A stretch of DNA of 64,000 nt from Niastella caeni. Lineage in GTDB: Bacteria; Bacteroidota; Bacteroidia; Chitinophagales; Chitinophagaceae. Location: positions 124,001-188,000 of the forward strand of contig NZ_STFF01000010.1 in NCBI RefSeq assembly GCF_004834005.1, given 5' to 3'. Below, piece by piece: positions 51,601 through 59,929 of this stretch (positions are counted from its first letter, which is position 1; every line of letters begins with the position of its first letter). The position numbers were made by a program, and so were the translations under genes. The notes beneath the pieces were generated by a model that was not told where the DNA came from, made no database searches, and saw nothing but the letters and a program-made list of their open reading frames with translations.

Positions 51601-54600
51601 TTCAAAGCAATACAGAAATAGACCAGCTTTCGAAAGCAGCCAAAAATACCACTAGTCAGTACGATGCTTACAGCAATATAACCTCGCAAACAGTGGTCAC
51701 CGGATACTGGACGGGTAGTGCGGTATCGGCTATTGAAACTGCTGTTACCACAACAACATACCAGCAGGCAGGCAAGGCCATCTTTCCTTTACAGCCAACG
51801 CAAACAACCACCACTAATACCCGCAATGGTTCTCCGGCTTTTTCAAAAACAACGGCATACACGTATACGGCCGACAGGGGCCTGCCTTTAACAAAAACGG
51901 TTTGGAGCGGTACACCGCTTGCATCCACTATAACATATAGTTACGACCCTTATGGAAACGTTACCGGATCGGTTAACCAGGTACCCGGTAAATCAAACGT
52001 TACTACTACAATTACAATTGATGCAAGTCGCCGCTTTCCTGTTAAGAACGTAACGCAAACCGGTGCTGTAACAGTTACCAAGTCGGTTACTTATCATTCT
52101 TATTGGGGCAAACCTTTGACAGAAACGGAGGGTGACGGCTCAGCAGGCTCTCTTACTACCACTTATGAATACGATGGTTTCGGCGCGCTTAAAAAAACAA
52201 TTACTCCACTGGCCCATACTATCAATCATTCCAGGGGATGGGATGTGTCGGGCAACCAGTTGTATTATAGCCTTAACGATTACCCGGATGGTGTAGCGCC
52301 CGATGAAAAGACCTGGTATGATAAGCTGGGACGTGTTATCAAAAAACAGGTATTGGGATGGAATAACCAATGGACAACCGAAACCACCAAATATGACGCA
52401 AGGGGCCGTACAACCGAGATCAGCCGGCCTTACTACTCCGCCGAAACGCCTCAGCTCATTACCTATGCATACGATAATTTAAACAGAATTATTACGCAAA
52501 CCACCCCGCTTGGTTCATCGGGTTATACATATAACATGCCAGGCAACGGGCAAACAAGTGTTACTGTTACCAATGCGGCCGGCCAGGCAAGTACACAAAC
52601 AAAAGATGCTACCGGATTAATAATAAGCGCAGCAGATAACGGCGGCCAGCTTACCTATACTTACAACAGCCAGGGTAATCAAACAACGGTGCTGTTAAAC
52701 CAACACCAGGTAATATCAGGCGCCTGGGATAATTATGGCAGGCAGGTCAGTGTAAACGACGCTAATTTGGGAAGCCTGTCATATGAATATGATGCATTGG
52801 GCCATCTTACCAAACAAACCGATGCCAATGGCGACGTTACTACTTTGAGCTATGACGACCTCGAAAGAGTGCTTTCAAAAACAACCAAAGAAGGGACCAC
52901 CACTTATGAATATTATAACACGGCCACTAATAAGCAATTAAAAAAAGTAACCGGTACGGCCGTTACCGAAGAATATAATTACGATGCATATCAGCGCCTC
53001 ACCGGTAAAATACAAACAGTTTCAGGCACAGGAACCTTTACTACTACATACCAGTATAATGCAGAAGGTAACCAGTCTGCGATCATTTATCCAAATAATG
53101 TAACGGTTCAAAGCCAGTATAATACAGCCGGCATGCTTACACAGGTTACAAGCAACGGAAAAGTTTTGTACAATACCGTTGCTGTAAATGGTTTGGGGCA
53201 GGCCACGCAATACACACTGGTAAATGGAAAAACAAGTACCGCAACTTATGAGAACGGATTGCCAACCCGCCTGTATACACCGGGTGTACAGGACCTGAAT
53301 TTCGTGTTCAATAATCAAACAGGGAATTTGACCAGTCGCAGGGATGCGATCCTGAACCTTACCGAAACATTTGAATATGATAACCTCAACCGGTTAACAA
53401 GTGCTGCGGTAAATACGGTGCAGCAGTTTGCCATTACATACGATGCAGCAGCCGGCAACAGAGGTAACATTACCCAAAGATCAGATGTGGGAACGTATGT
53501 GTACCAAAACAACAAGCCGAATGCAATTGCGTATATCAGTCCGCTCAATGCGGCGGTAGATGCAAACGCCAGTAAATTTACTGCTACGTATACAAGCTTT
53601 CAGCGGCCGCTGCACCTTGATCAAAATGGAAAAACCCTCGACTTTTCCTATGGCGTAAATAACAGTCGCATTAAAACCGTGCAGGTGGCGGGCGGGCTAA
53701 CAGAAACCCGTTTGTTCCTGGAAGGCTTTGAAAGGCAAACAATTTCTAACGGTACAACCAACGATATCATTTACGTTGCCGGTGGCAATGGCCTTTGTGC
53801 CATGATCGTAAACGGGCAGGCTTATGCAGTATACAAAGATTACCTGGGCAGCATTTTAACTGTTACCAATGAGCAGGGAACAGTTGTTGCCCAACAAAAC
53901 TTCGATGCCTGGGGCCGAAAAAGAAATGCGCTTACCTGGGAGTACAACGGTGTGCAACCAACACCTGTGTGGTTAGTTAGAGGATACACAGGGCATGAAC
54001 ATTTGCCTCAGTTTGGCCTCATAAACATGAATGCCCGGTTATACGACCCCACAACCGGTCGTATGCTTAGCCCCGATCCCTATATTATGGGCCTGGATGA
54101 TACCCAGGGGTACAACCGGTTTGCATATGCGCTCAATAATCCATTAAAATATACCGATCCGAATGGCGAGGTAGTGTGGTTTGTTCCGATCATATTCGCT
54201 GCAGTAAATGTTGCAGTTGATCTGATAGTGAACGACGGGGATATGAGTTTCGGACAGATCGTTATGTCGGCTGTTTCAGGCGCCATAAGCGGCTGGTTGG
54301 GAGGAGCAAACATAACAACTGTGGGCGGCGCGCTTCTGGCTGCCGGTGTAAGTCAGGCAAACAGGTTTATGCCAGCTATCCCAATCTATGAGTCGGAGAA
54401 TTTCACTTTAAGCGTATCGCCGATGATAGGGTATGGTACTAGTGGATTTACCGGCGGCGCAAGTTTGAATGCAAGTGGTTTAATAGGCGATTTTGCCTAT
54501 TCTGCCAGTGTTGGTATAGGATTTAATTCGGGGGTAAGCAGTTTAGGCGAAGCAGCAGGGAGCAGCAATTACTGGTATGCAGGTGGTTTTGCTGGTTATT

Positions 54601-55136
54601 ACGATGGAAACACCACGTATGGAGCAGGATATTCGTATTCGCATTTTAGTGGGAAAACAAAACAGGGAATTGGTGCTGTTACTTTAAAGTTAGGTGATGT
54701 GGCAATAAGGCTCGATGAAGATTACTTTGGAGATGGAAAGGACCGGAGCAGAACAGGCGGACTATTAATAACCTTTAGAGTGAATGATGAACTTACCCTT
54801 GCCGTTGGTGGCAGTATGATTACCGGCGAGGCTCAGGGCGATGCAATAGATACGGAGGGTGACAACCCAATTGCCAAAGAAGGCAAAGGAATGTGGAATC
54901 CCGATCTCGAGAAGAACCCTGATTTACGTGGCGGAACAATGTACTTTGGAGTAATATACCGGGGGCAGGCTTTCTTTTTGGGGCATAATAGTGAAAAACG
55001 ATTACATGCAGTTCAAAACTGGATTCACCGGAATAAGCTGTTAAACTTAAAAACACCTTATTTCCCGGATAGAAATTTATGTCCGGGAATATATAGTTAT
55101 TACGGCAGCTTTAACCCGTACTATCTGTACTATTAA
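48672..55136 (+). CDS. SpvB/RHS-repeat polymorphic toxin with Ntox23-like end
   Basis: About 2154 residues from the ATG at 48672, which begins a signal peptide (LYLILIVVFHVFIAHAQ). An SpvB-type N-terminus (SPNGAASYSIPIPAPVGIAG; LAGWGWSLNGLSAI) is followed by FG-GAP/VCBS repeats between about 315 and 805 (DYNGDGRSDLVV, DFDGDGSVDIIN, DFNGDGKTEVMQ). Many YD repeats fill about 1080-1700, then an RHS core (NARLYDPTTGRMLSPDPYIM near 1786-1805; LNNPLKYTDPNGE). The variable end from about 1836 includes YFGDGKDRSRTGGLLI and FLGHNSEKRLHAVQNWIHR, resembling polymorphic toxin type 23 as I remember it. No immunity gene is recognisable directly downstream. Confidence 0.85.
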   Translation: MKKELYLILIVVFHVFIAHAQPDQSKPVGSIHGQASVSPNGAASYSIPIPAPVGIAGLQPALSLVYSSQGGDDLAGWGWSLNGLSAITRGNQAKFYNGKVEPLKLNADDNFYLEGQLLMPVSGTNGGDGTQYKTQTENYSKVESFGGTAGNPLWWRVTQKNGSIIEYGKNEDAKLSLSATIGWLVSAITDVNNNKINFTYSQYDAEVVIYQITYASTIIRFSYVTRANQNLAFINGRKLVNSRLLSQISILQNNVIQQKLQLTYETLLQRNYLTRVDLFGTDNTSVVTKFNYGQVSSEENAAVITGTYPVVGGSNNWTLTPGDYNGDGRSDLVVANLQYNVQDNEIKDVTSSYYNLITNVGMPASSGAFQPAKHELQASYNTNTYLKGNDENHPFVYLNTDLDGDGIDDAVRVGKNLHQYQDSRGDWHNDGMYYIDNFSIDKFTPSGTSVTRSTSTISNPVDVQGTYRFVLKDANSSIQGDFDGDGSVDIINVLGRQYQSGEKVEKILGIVYRRTPIYDYVWKGFFVNKLTGEINAEILNLGSQFKDAKAIYPIDFDGDGKQELLVVKASNAFVFTITRLPASSGYLFNCTQIGVTPLISSIAGKVLQVGDFNGDKKTDVLSVYNNSTSVRMFYSTGTAFVEGNITLQRAVNFSSAWPDRIVAADYNGDGLTDILHAYEYPVTISTGPGSTQTSYYPRQEVYYMKGLTYNTTYTYNTAEICESEWAWFQSQYPDAVIDSYSPDLVCATGEYVMYVNYNFQPVDSYTPRYTFKTSYLSGMISNFRQPVETGDFNGDGKTEVMQSLNGTGYAVFYFSGLFNDRNSSRLQTVTDGFGNITTFNYNTLANGGATLYTRSANSENSYPFNTVSLPITVVSTMSSPNGIGGTQTNVYQYRDAIVHRAKGLLGFKGVTVTNSTFDTKVESNNILNSTHSILVPASTKSWLNNTLMSEVLKTFAITTISNGSTRYYPVSRYKFEVQSNTEIDQLSKAAKNTTSQYDAYSNITSQTVVTGYWTGSAVSAIETAVTTTTYQQAGKAIFPLQPTQTTTTNTRNGSPAFSKTTAYTYTADRGLPLTKTVWSGTPLASTITYSYDPYGNVTGSVNQVPGKSNVTTTITIDASRRFPVKNVTQTGAVTVTKSVTYHSYWGKPLTETEGDGSAGSLTTTYEYDGFGALKKTITPLAHTINHSRGWDVSGNQLYYSLNDYPDGVAPDEKTWYDKLGRVIKKQVLGWNNQWTTETTKYDARGRTTEISRPYYSAETPQLITYAYDNLNRIITQTTPLGSSGYTYNMPGNGQTSVTVTNAAGQASTQTKDATGLIISAADNGGQLTYTYNSQGNQTTVLLNQHQVISGAWDNYGRQVSVNDANLGSLSYEYDALGHLTKQTDANGDVTTLSYDDLERVLSKTTKEGTTTYEYYNTATNKQLKKVTGTAVTEEYNYDAYQRLTGKIQTVSGTGTFTTTYQYNAEGNQSAIIYPNNVTVQSQYNTAGMLTQVTSNGKVLYNTVAVNGLGQATQYTLVNGKTSTATYENGLPTRLYTPGVQDLNFVFNNQTGNLTSRRDAILNLTETFEYDNLNRLTSAAVNTVQQFAITYDAAAGNRGNITQRSDVGTYVYQNNKPNAIAYISPLNAAVDANASKFTATYTSFQRPLHLDQNGKTLDFSYGVNNSRIKTVQVAGGLTETRLFLEGFERQTISNGTTNDIIYVAGGNGLCAMIVNGQAYAVYKDYLGSILTVTNEQGTVVAQQNFDAWGRKRNALTWEYNGVQPTPVWLVRGYTGHEHLPQFGLINMNARLYDPTTGRMLSPDPYIMGLDDTQGYNRFAYALNNPLKYTDPNGEVVWFVPIIFAAVNVAVDLIVNDGDMSFGQIVMSAVSGAISGWLGGANITTVGGALLAAGVSQANRFMPAIPIYESENFTLSVSPMIGYGTSGFTGGASLNASGLIGDFAYSASVGIGFNSGVSSLGEAAGSSNYWYAGGFAGYYDGNTTYGAGYSYSHFSGKTKQGIGAVTLKLGDVAIRLDEDYFGDGKDRSRTGGLLITFRVNDELTLAVGGSMITGEAQGDAIDTEGDNPIAKEGKGMWNPDLEKNPDLRGGTMYFGVIYRGQAFFLGHNSEKRLHAVQNWIHRNKLLNLKTPYFPDRNLCPGIYSYYGSFNPYYLYY

Positions 55137-55162
55137 ACTGCTTTAATGAATTTATAATAACA

Positions 55163-55208
55163 GGCATTAGATCTTGGAATTAATACCCAGGACCTGATGC
55201 CTTTTTTA
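55163..55208 (+). terminator. Intrinsic terminator after the RHS gene
   Basis: GGCAT pairs with ATGCC and an inner TTGG/CCAG section extends the stem; TTTTTT follows. Confidence 0.7.
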
Positions 55209-55277
55209 TTGAAATAACTTAATTGTTTTTATGCCGGCACCTCAGTGCGGGGGAGGTAATAATAATTTTCCAAAGCG

Positions 55278-55568
55278 CGGCAGCAACCACCAACCACAAA
55301 CCAACAACCCAAACCACAAACCAACAACCCAAACCACAAACCAACAACCCAAACCAACAACCCAAACCAACAACCAGAAACCAGAAACCACAAACCACAA
55401 ACCAGAAACCACAAACCACCAACCACAAACCACAAACCACAAACCACAAACCACCAACCAGCAACCCAAACCAGCAACCACAACCATATTCACAAACCAG
55501 CAACCCAAACCAGAAACCACAAACCACAAACCAGCAACCCAAACCAGAAACCACAAACCACAAACCAA
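55278..55568 (+). repeat. A/C-only low-complexity tract
   Basis: About 290 bp built from 6-7-nt units of the type ACCACAA, ACCAACA and ACCCAA, with a few G. A 20-nt composite unit (CCACAAACCAACAACCCAAA) repeats three times at the left. The plus strand has almost no G or T, so the strand bias is extreme. Open frames across it on both strands are artefacts of the repeat. No gene lies between it and the VCBS gene at 55740. Confidence 0.9.
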
Positions 55569-55739
55569 AATAACCCTTTAACGAAACCGTTTTCGTAAAT
55601 AAAAAGCAATTACTTAATATGTAGGCGGATTAAAAATGCGCAACTTCAGTGTTCGGCACAATAATGCACGATTAAACTATACACACAAAAACCTGCCTGT
55701 AAAGATTTTTAACCTGGTTACATTGTTATAATTAACTGC

Positions 55740-58700
55740 ATGAGGCCAAAAAAGATCTGGATTTCGCTACAGATGCTGTATTTGCTTGCACTTTCCTGCA
55801 AACAGGGATCAACTACTTTATTTACCGAAGTAGCACCATCCCACTCCCACATTGATTTCACCAACGCCATTAAGGAAGATAAAGACTACAATGTTCTTAC
55901 GTATGAGTACATCTATAATGGTGGGGGAGTAGCGGTTGGCGACCTGAACAACGATGGATTGTCCGACGTAATGCTTACCGGTAATATGACGCCCAATAAA
56001 CTGTATTTGAATAAAGGCAACCTGCAGTTTGAAGATATTACCGAAAAAGCCGGCGTGCAGGGCCGAACTAAATGGAAAACCGGCGTTGTAATGGCCGATG
56101 TAAACGGCGATGCACTGCTCGATATGTATGTATGCTACTCAGGCCCCGGTACCGACGATGAAAGAGCCAATGAATTATACATCAATACCGGGGTACAAAA
56201 CGGCATTCCTGTTTTTAAAGAACAAGCCAAACAATACGGAATAGATGCGCCAGGTACCTATACCACCACCGCTTCGTTCTTTGATATGGATAACGACGGC
56301 GACCTCGACCTGTTTATGGTGAACCATGCCGACCTGTTCTTTAACCCGTTCTTTAACTCAACCAAACTGCGCAGCAACCGCCACCCAAAATTCGGCAACC
56401 GGCTGTACCGGAACGACAATGGTGTATTTTCCGACGTCAGCGAACAGGCCGGCATCGACGGCAGCGGTTTGAATTTTGGCCTGAGTGTGGCAGTTAGTGA
56501 TATCAATAACGACGGATGGCCCGACATTTATGTGACCAATGATTACGATGAACGCGACTTCCTGTACCTGAACAACCAAAACGGCACATTTCGCGAAGTA
56601 CTTACCCAGGCTGCCGGCCATCTATCGGAATTTGCCATGGGCTCAGATATTGCCGACTTTAACAATGATAACCGGCCCGATATTATGGTGCTGGATATGT
56701 TGCCCGAAGACAACCACCGCCAGAAATTATTAAAAGGCCCCGATGCATATGACCGCTATTCGATGCGTGTACAAAACGGATACCATTACCAGCAAATGCG
56801 CAATACGCTGCAACTGAACAATGGCACCGACAGCAGCGGTATTCCCATCTTCAGCGAAATTGCGCAAATGGCAGGCGTATCGAATACCGACTGGAGCTGG
56901 GCGCCCCTGTTTGCCGATTTTGACAACGATGGCTGGAAAGACCTTTTTGTATCGAACGGTATATTTAAAGATATCAACGACCTCGACTTTGTAAAATTCA
57001 CTTCGGGCTATTCGCAAAACCCCAACGTTGGCAAAATAAACGATAAAGACGCCATGTGGCGGCTGATACAACAAATGCCAAGTACCAAACTCAACAACTA
57101 CCTGTATAAAAACAACCAGAACCTGGGCTTCACCGATGTTACAGCCAGCTGGGGCCTTACCAAAAAAACAGTGAGCAATGGCGCTGCCTATGCCGACCTC
57201 GATAACGATGGCGACCTTGACCTCGTTATAAACTCATTGAACGATAAGGCATCTGTATATAAGAACAACAGCCGCGAAACCAGCGGAGGGCATTATATAA
57301 AGCTGCGCTTAAAAGGAGCAGCCAAAAATACTAATGGGATAGGCGCTAAAATATTTATTGAAACAGAGCATACCCAACAATTTCAGGAGCAATATTTAAC
57401 ACGCGGTTTTCAATCGTCGGTTGACCCCATCATGCACATTGGGTTGGGCGCCGATAGCATCATTGAATCGTTAACTATTACCTGGCCTAATGGCAAAATC
57501 ACACACCATGGCAATGTAAAAGCAGATACGTTGCTTGTAATTAACGAAATTAATACTGCCTTACCGCCACACAGTGAATTTCCTGCTGCCTCCTGGTTTC
57601 AGGATGTTACCCAAATAGCAGGCCTCAATTATATTCACAAACCAATGGGCTTTGTTGATTTTAAAGTGTTCCCTCTGCTGCCCTACCAGTTATCGAAAAC
57701 CGGTCCGGCTATAGCCAGGGCAGATGTAAACGGAGACGGTCTTGAAGATGTGTTTATTGGTTCATCAACCGGTTCAGCCAGCGCATTATACCTGCAAACA
57801 AAATCAGGCACATTTACACCCGCAACAAATCAGCCCTGGAACAACAATACAGGTATTACCAATACCGATGCGTTGTTCTTTGATGCCGATAACGATAAAG
57901 ACATGGACCTGTATATCGTAAGCGGCGGCACGGAATACAATCCGGATAATAAAAACTACCAGGACCGTTTTTTTGAAAATGACGGTCATGGCAATTTTAA
58001 AATGCGTGAAGATGCGTTACCCGCTGAAACAGCCAGCGGTTCCTGCGTTCGCGTTTCGGATATAGATCATGATGGACGGCCCGACCTCTTTATCGGAAAT
58101 AAAATATCACCGGGTTCTTTTCCGCAGGCGCCGGAAAGTTTTATGCTGAAAAACAAAAGCGCCAACGCACACATTCAGTTTGTAAAAGACGTACAGAAAG
58201 ATACCACGCTGGCACATGCCGGCATGGTTACCGATGCCGCATGGGTTGACCTTAATAAAGACGGCTGGGATGATTTGATTGCCGTGGGTGAATTTATGCC
58301 CATTACCATTTTTGAAAATCACCAGGGACAACTGGTAAACAAAACAACCAGCTATGGCCTTGCCAATACCGAAGGCTGGTGGTGCCGCCTGTTGACCGGC
58401 GATTTTGATAACGATGGAAATACCGACCTTGTTATTGGTAACCTGGGCGCCAATACCCAATTCAAAGCATCGGCGCAGCAACCGGTAAGTATTGTGTACA
58501 AAGATTTTTTCAGCAACGGCAGTATCGATCCGGTTCTATGCTATTATAATGGCGGAAAACAATGGCCTTATTACTCACGCGATGAAATGGCCGAACAAAT
58601 TCCAAGCATCAATAAGAAGTTCCTGCATTATAATGATTACGCCGACGCGCAATTGACCGACCTGTTTTCTGAAGATCAGCTGCAGGATGCACACACGGTT

Positions 58701-59087
58701 AATATCAGAACGCTTACTTCGGTATTTGTAAAAAACACCGGTAATAAAAAATTCATATTGCAGCCGCTGCCGCAATATGCACAAATGAGCGCCGTAACAG
58801 GCATGGTGGCTACCGACATCGACGGTGATGGCGACAAGGATATTATAGTTGCCGGTAATTTTTATCCGTTCAGGGTGCAATTAGGCCCGCTTGATGCCGG
58901 CATTGGCCTTATATTGAAAAACAACGGCAAAGGTCAGTTTACGCCATTATTGTATGAACAAACCGGTTTATGCATACGAGGTGATGTCCGGAATCTGATG
59001 AGCGTGCAGGGCGGCAACAACCAGTTTTTAATAGCAGCAAAAAACAATGCTCAGTTACAAATATTGAAACTAAGACACTTTAAATAA
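55740..59087 (+). CDS. VCBS/ASPIC-UnbV (CRTAC1-type) lipoprotein
   Basis: A 1115-residue exported protein, probably lipidated at Cys20 (YLLALSCKQG). It contains two rounds of FG-GAP/VCBS calcium-type repeats, for example DLNNDGLSDVMLTG, DMDNDGDLDLFMVN, DFNNDNRPDIMVLD, DLDNDGDLDLVIN, DVNGDGLEDVFIG, DFDNDGNTDLVIG and DIDGDGDKDIIVA. Between them (about 517-605) is an ASPIC/UnbV domain (HYIKLRLKGAAKNTNGIGAK, LGADSIIESLTITWPNGKI). Such beta-propeller lipoproteins are abundant beside SusC/SusD sets in Chitinophagaceae and may bind glycans. It precedes the sigma-FecR-SusC genes on the same strand. Confidence 0.88.
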   Translation: MRPKKIWISLQMLYLLALSCKQGSTTLFTEVAPSHSHIDFTNAIKEDKDYNVLTYEYIYNGGGVAVGDLNNDGLSDVMLTGNMTPNKLYLNKGNLQFEDITEKAGVQGRTKWKTGVVMADVNGDALLDMYVCYSGPGTDDERANELYINTGVQNGIPVFKEQAKQYGIDAPGTYTTTASFFDMDNDGDLDLFMVNHADLFFNPFFNSTKLRSNRHPKFGNRLYRNDNGVFSDVSEQAGIDGSGLNFGLSVAVSDINNDGWPDIYVTNDYDERDFLYLNNQNGTFREVLTQAAGHLSEFAMGSDIADFNNDNRPDIMVLDMLPEDNHRQKLLKGPDAYDRYSMRVQNGYHYQQMRNTLQLNNGTDSSGIPIFSEIAQMAGVSNTDWSWAPLFADFDNDGWKDLFVSNGIFKDINDLDFVKFTSGYSQNPNVGKINDKDAMWRLIQQMPSTKLNNYLYKNNQNLGFTDVTASWGLTKKTVSNGAAYADLDNDGDLDLVINSLNDKASVYKNNSRETSGGHYIKLRLKGAAKNTNGIGAKIFIETEHTQQFQEQYLTRGFQSSVDPIMHIGLGADSIIESLTITWPNGKITHHGNVKADTLLVINEINTALPPHSEFPAASWFQDVTQIAGLNYIHKPMGFVDFKVFPLLPYQLSKTGPAIARADVNGDGLEDVFIGSSTGSASALYLQTKSGTFTPATNQPWNNNTGITNTDALFFDADNDKDMDLYIVSGGTEYNPDNKNYQDRFFENDGHGNFKMREDALPAETASGSCVRVSDIDHDGRPDLFIGNKISPGSFPQAPESFMLKNKSANAHIQFVKDVQKDTTLAHAGMVTDAAWVDLNKDGWDDLIAVGEFMPITIFENHQGQLVNKTTSYGLANTEGWWCRLLTGDFDNDGNTDLVIGNLGANTQFKASAQQPVSIVYKDFFSNGSIDPVLCYYNGGKQWPYYSRDEMAEQIPSINKKFLHYNDYADAQLTDLFSEDQLQDAHTVNIRTLTSVFVKNTGNKKFILQPLPQYAQMSAVTGMVATDIDGDGDKDIIVAGNFYPFRVQLGPLDAGIGLILKNNGKGQFTPLLYEQTGLCIRGDVRNLMSVQGGNNQFLIAAKNNAQLQILKLRHFK

Positions 59088-59114
59088 GTGAGAATTGCGG
59101 GGTTTACAGATTTC

Positions 59115-59167
59115 GGGATTTTGAGATTTTATTGGAAAATCTGCTTTGGCAGAAATCTCAAAATCCC
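59115..59167. repeat. Long intergenic inverted repeat
   Basis: GGGATTTTGAGATTT (59115-59129) is the perfect inverse of AAATCTCAAAATCCC (59153-59167); CTGC/GGCAG adds a small inner hairpin. The segment AAATCCC/AAAATCTC continues as a degenerate tandem to 59190. It may be a terminator or an attenuator before the sigma gene. Confidence 0.7.
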
Positions 59168-59194
59168 AAAATCCCAAGATCTCAAAATCAAACG

Positions 59195-59800
59195 ATGACG
59201 GCCAGCAATGACATAACGCCCAACATGTCGGTTAAAGCACTTTTTGAAGCCATTGCTCAAAACGAGGAGCAGGCCTTTAAAATGTTGTTCAACTTATATA
59301 AAGCACGCACGTATGCTGTGGCTTTTAAGTTAACCAAGCTGGCCTATGCATCGGAAGAGATAACGCAGGATGTGTTCATCAGCATTTGGGTTAGCAGGGC
59401 GCAACTGGCCCAGGTAAAAGATGCCGAAGCATATATTTACACTGTCATATATAATAAAGTAAGCAGGTATTTAAAAAAGGAATCCAACAAGGAACGCATA
59501 CTGCAATTATCAATCTGGAATACCAAATCCTACAGCAATGAAACCGAGGAAACGGTTTTTGTTCATGATCAGCAAAAACTGCTCTGGGAAGCGGTACAAC
59601 AACTATCTCCGCAAAAAAAGCTGATGTATGAATTGCATGAGATGCAGGGAAAAAGCTACGATGAAATTGCCAAAACGCTGGATCTTTCTCCACATACCGT
59701 AAAAAGCCATGTATTACAGGCTGTAAAATTTATTCGCAATTGTCTCAAAGACCGCGTGTTATTCATTTTAATGCTGTTAGCGTTCTTACTTATGCGATAA
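59195..59800 (+). CDS. ECF RNA polymerase sigma-70 factor
   Basis: I choose the ATG at 59195 (MTASNDITPN) because the upstream frame runs through the inverted repeat. The product has 201 residues: sigma region 2 (AFKMLFNLYKARTYAVAFKL, ITQDVFISIWVSRAQL) and region 4 (QLSPQKKLMYELHEMQGKSY, DEIAKTLDLSPHTVKSHVL). It ends with a hydrophobic tail DRVLFILMLLAFLLMR, which may attach it to the membrane or to FecR and is seen in other Bacteroidota ECF factors. It should direct transcription of the SusC operon when FecR releases it. Confidence 0.9.
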   Translation: MTASNDITPNMSVKALFEAIAQNEEQAFKMLFNLYKARTYAVAFKLTKLAYASEEITQDVFISIWVSRAQLAQVKDAEAYIYTVIYNKVSRYLKKESNKERILQLSIWNTKSYSNETEETVFVHDQQKLLWEAVQQLSPQKKLMYELHEMQGKSYDEIAKTLDLSPHTVKSHVLQAVKFIRNCLKDRVLFILMLLAFLLMR

Positions 59801-59929
59801 TTTTTTTCATTTCCACTCATCCGTTTTCAGTTGGGCTGACTCTATAATAGTAAGGAGTATGGTGTGCCACATCAGCGGCGAATTAAAGCCGGTTATTCTG
59901 GCGTGGCGCACCTGATTCCCGAACTGTTT

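Larger units (their letters stand above)
55137..55739. other. Intergenic region after the RHS gene
   Basis: Contains the terminator at 55163-55208, the A/C tract, and about 170 bp of A/T-rich sequence with the promoter of the next gene. No immunity-type gene is present. Confidence 0.5.

Noticed and set aside
55219..55581. Overlapping open frames on both strands in the A/C tract
   Set aside because: They arise only because the repeat lacks stop codons; the products are pure Gln/Thr/Asn/Lys/Pro or Trp/Val/Gly/Cys/Phe low complexity.
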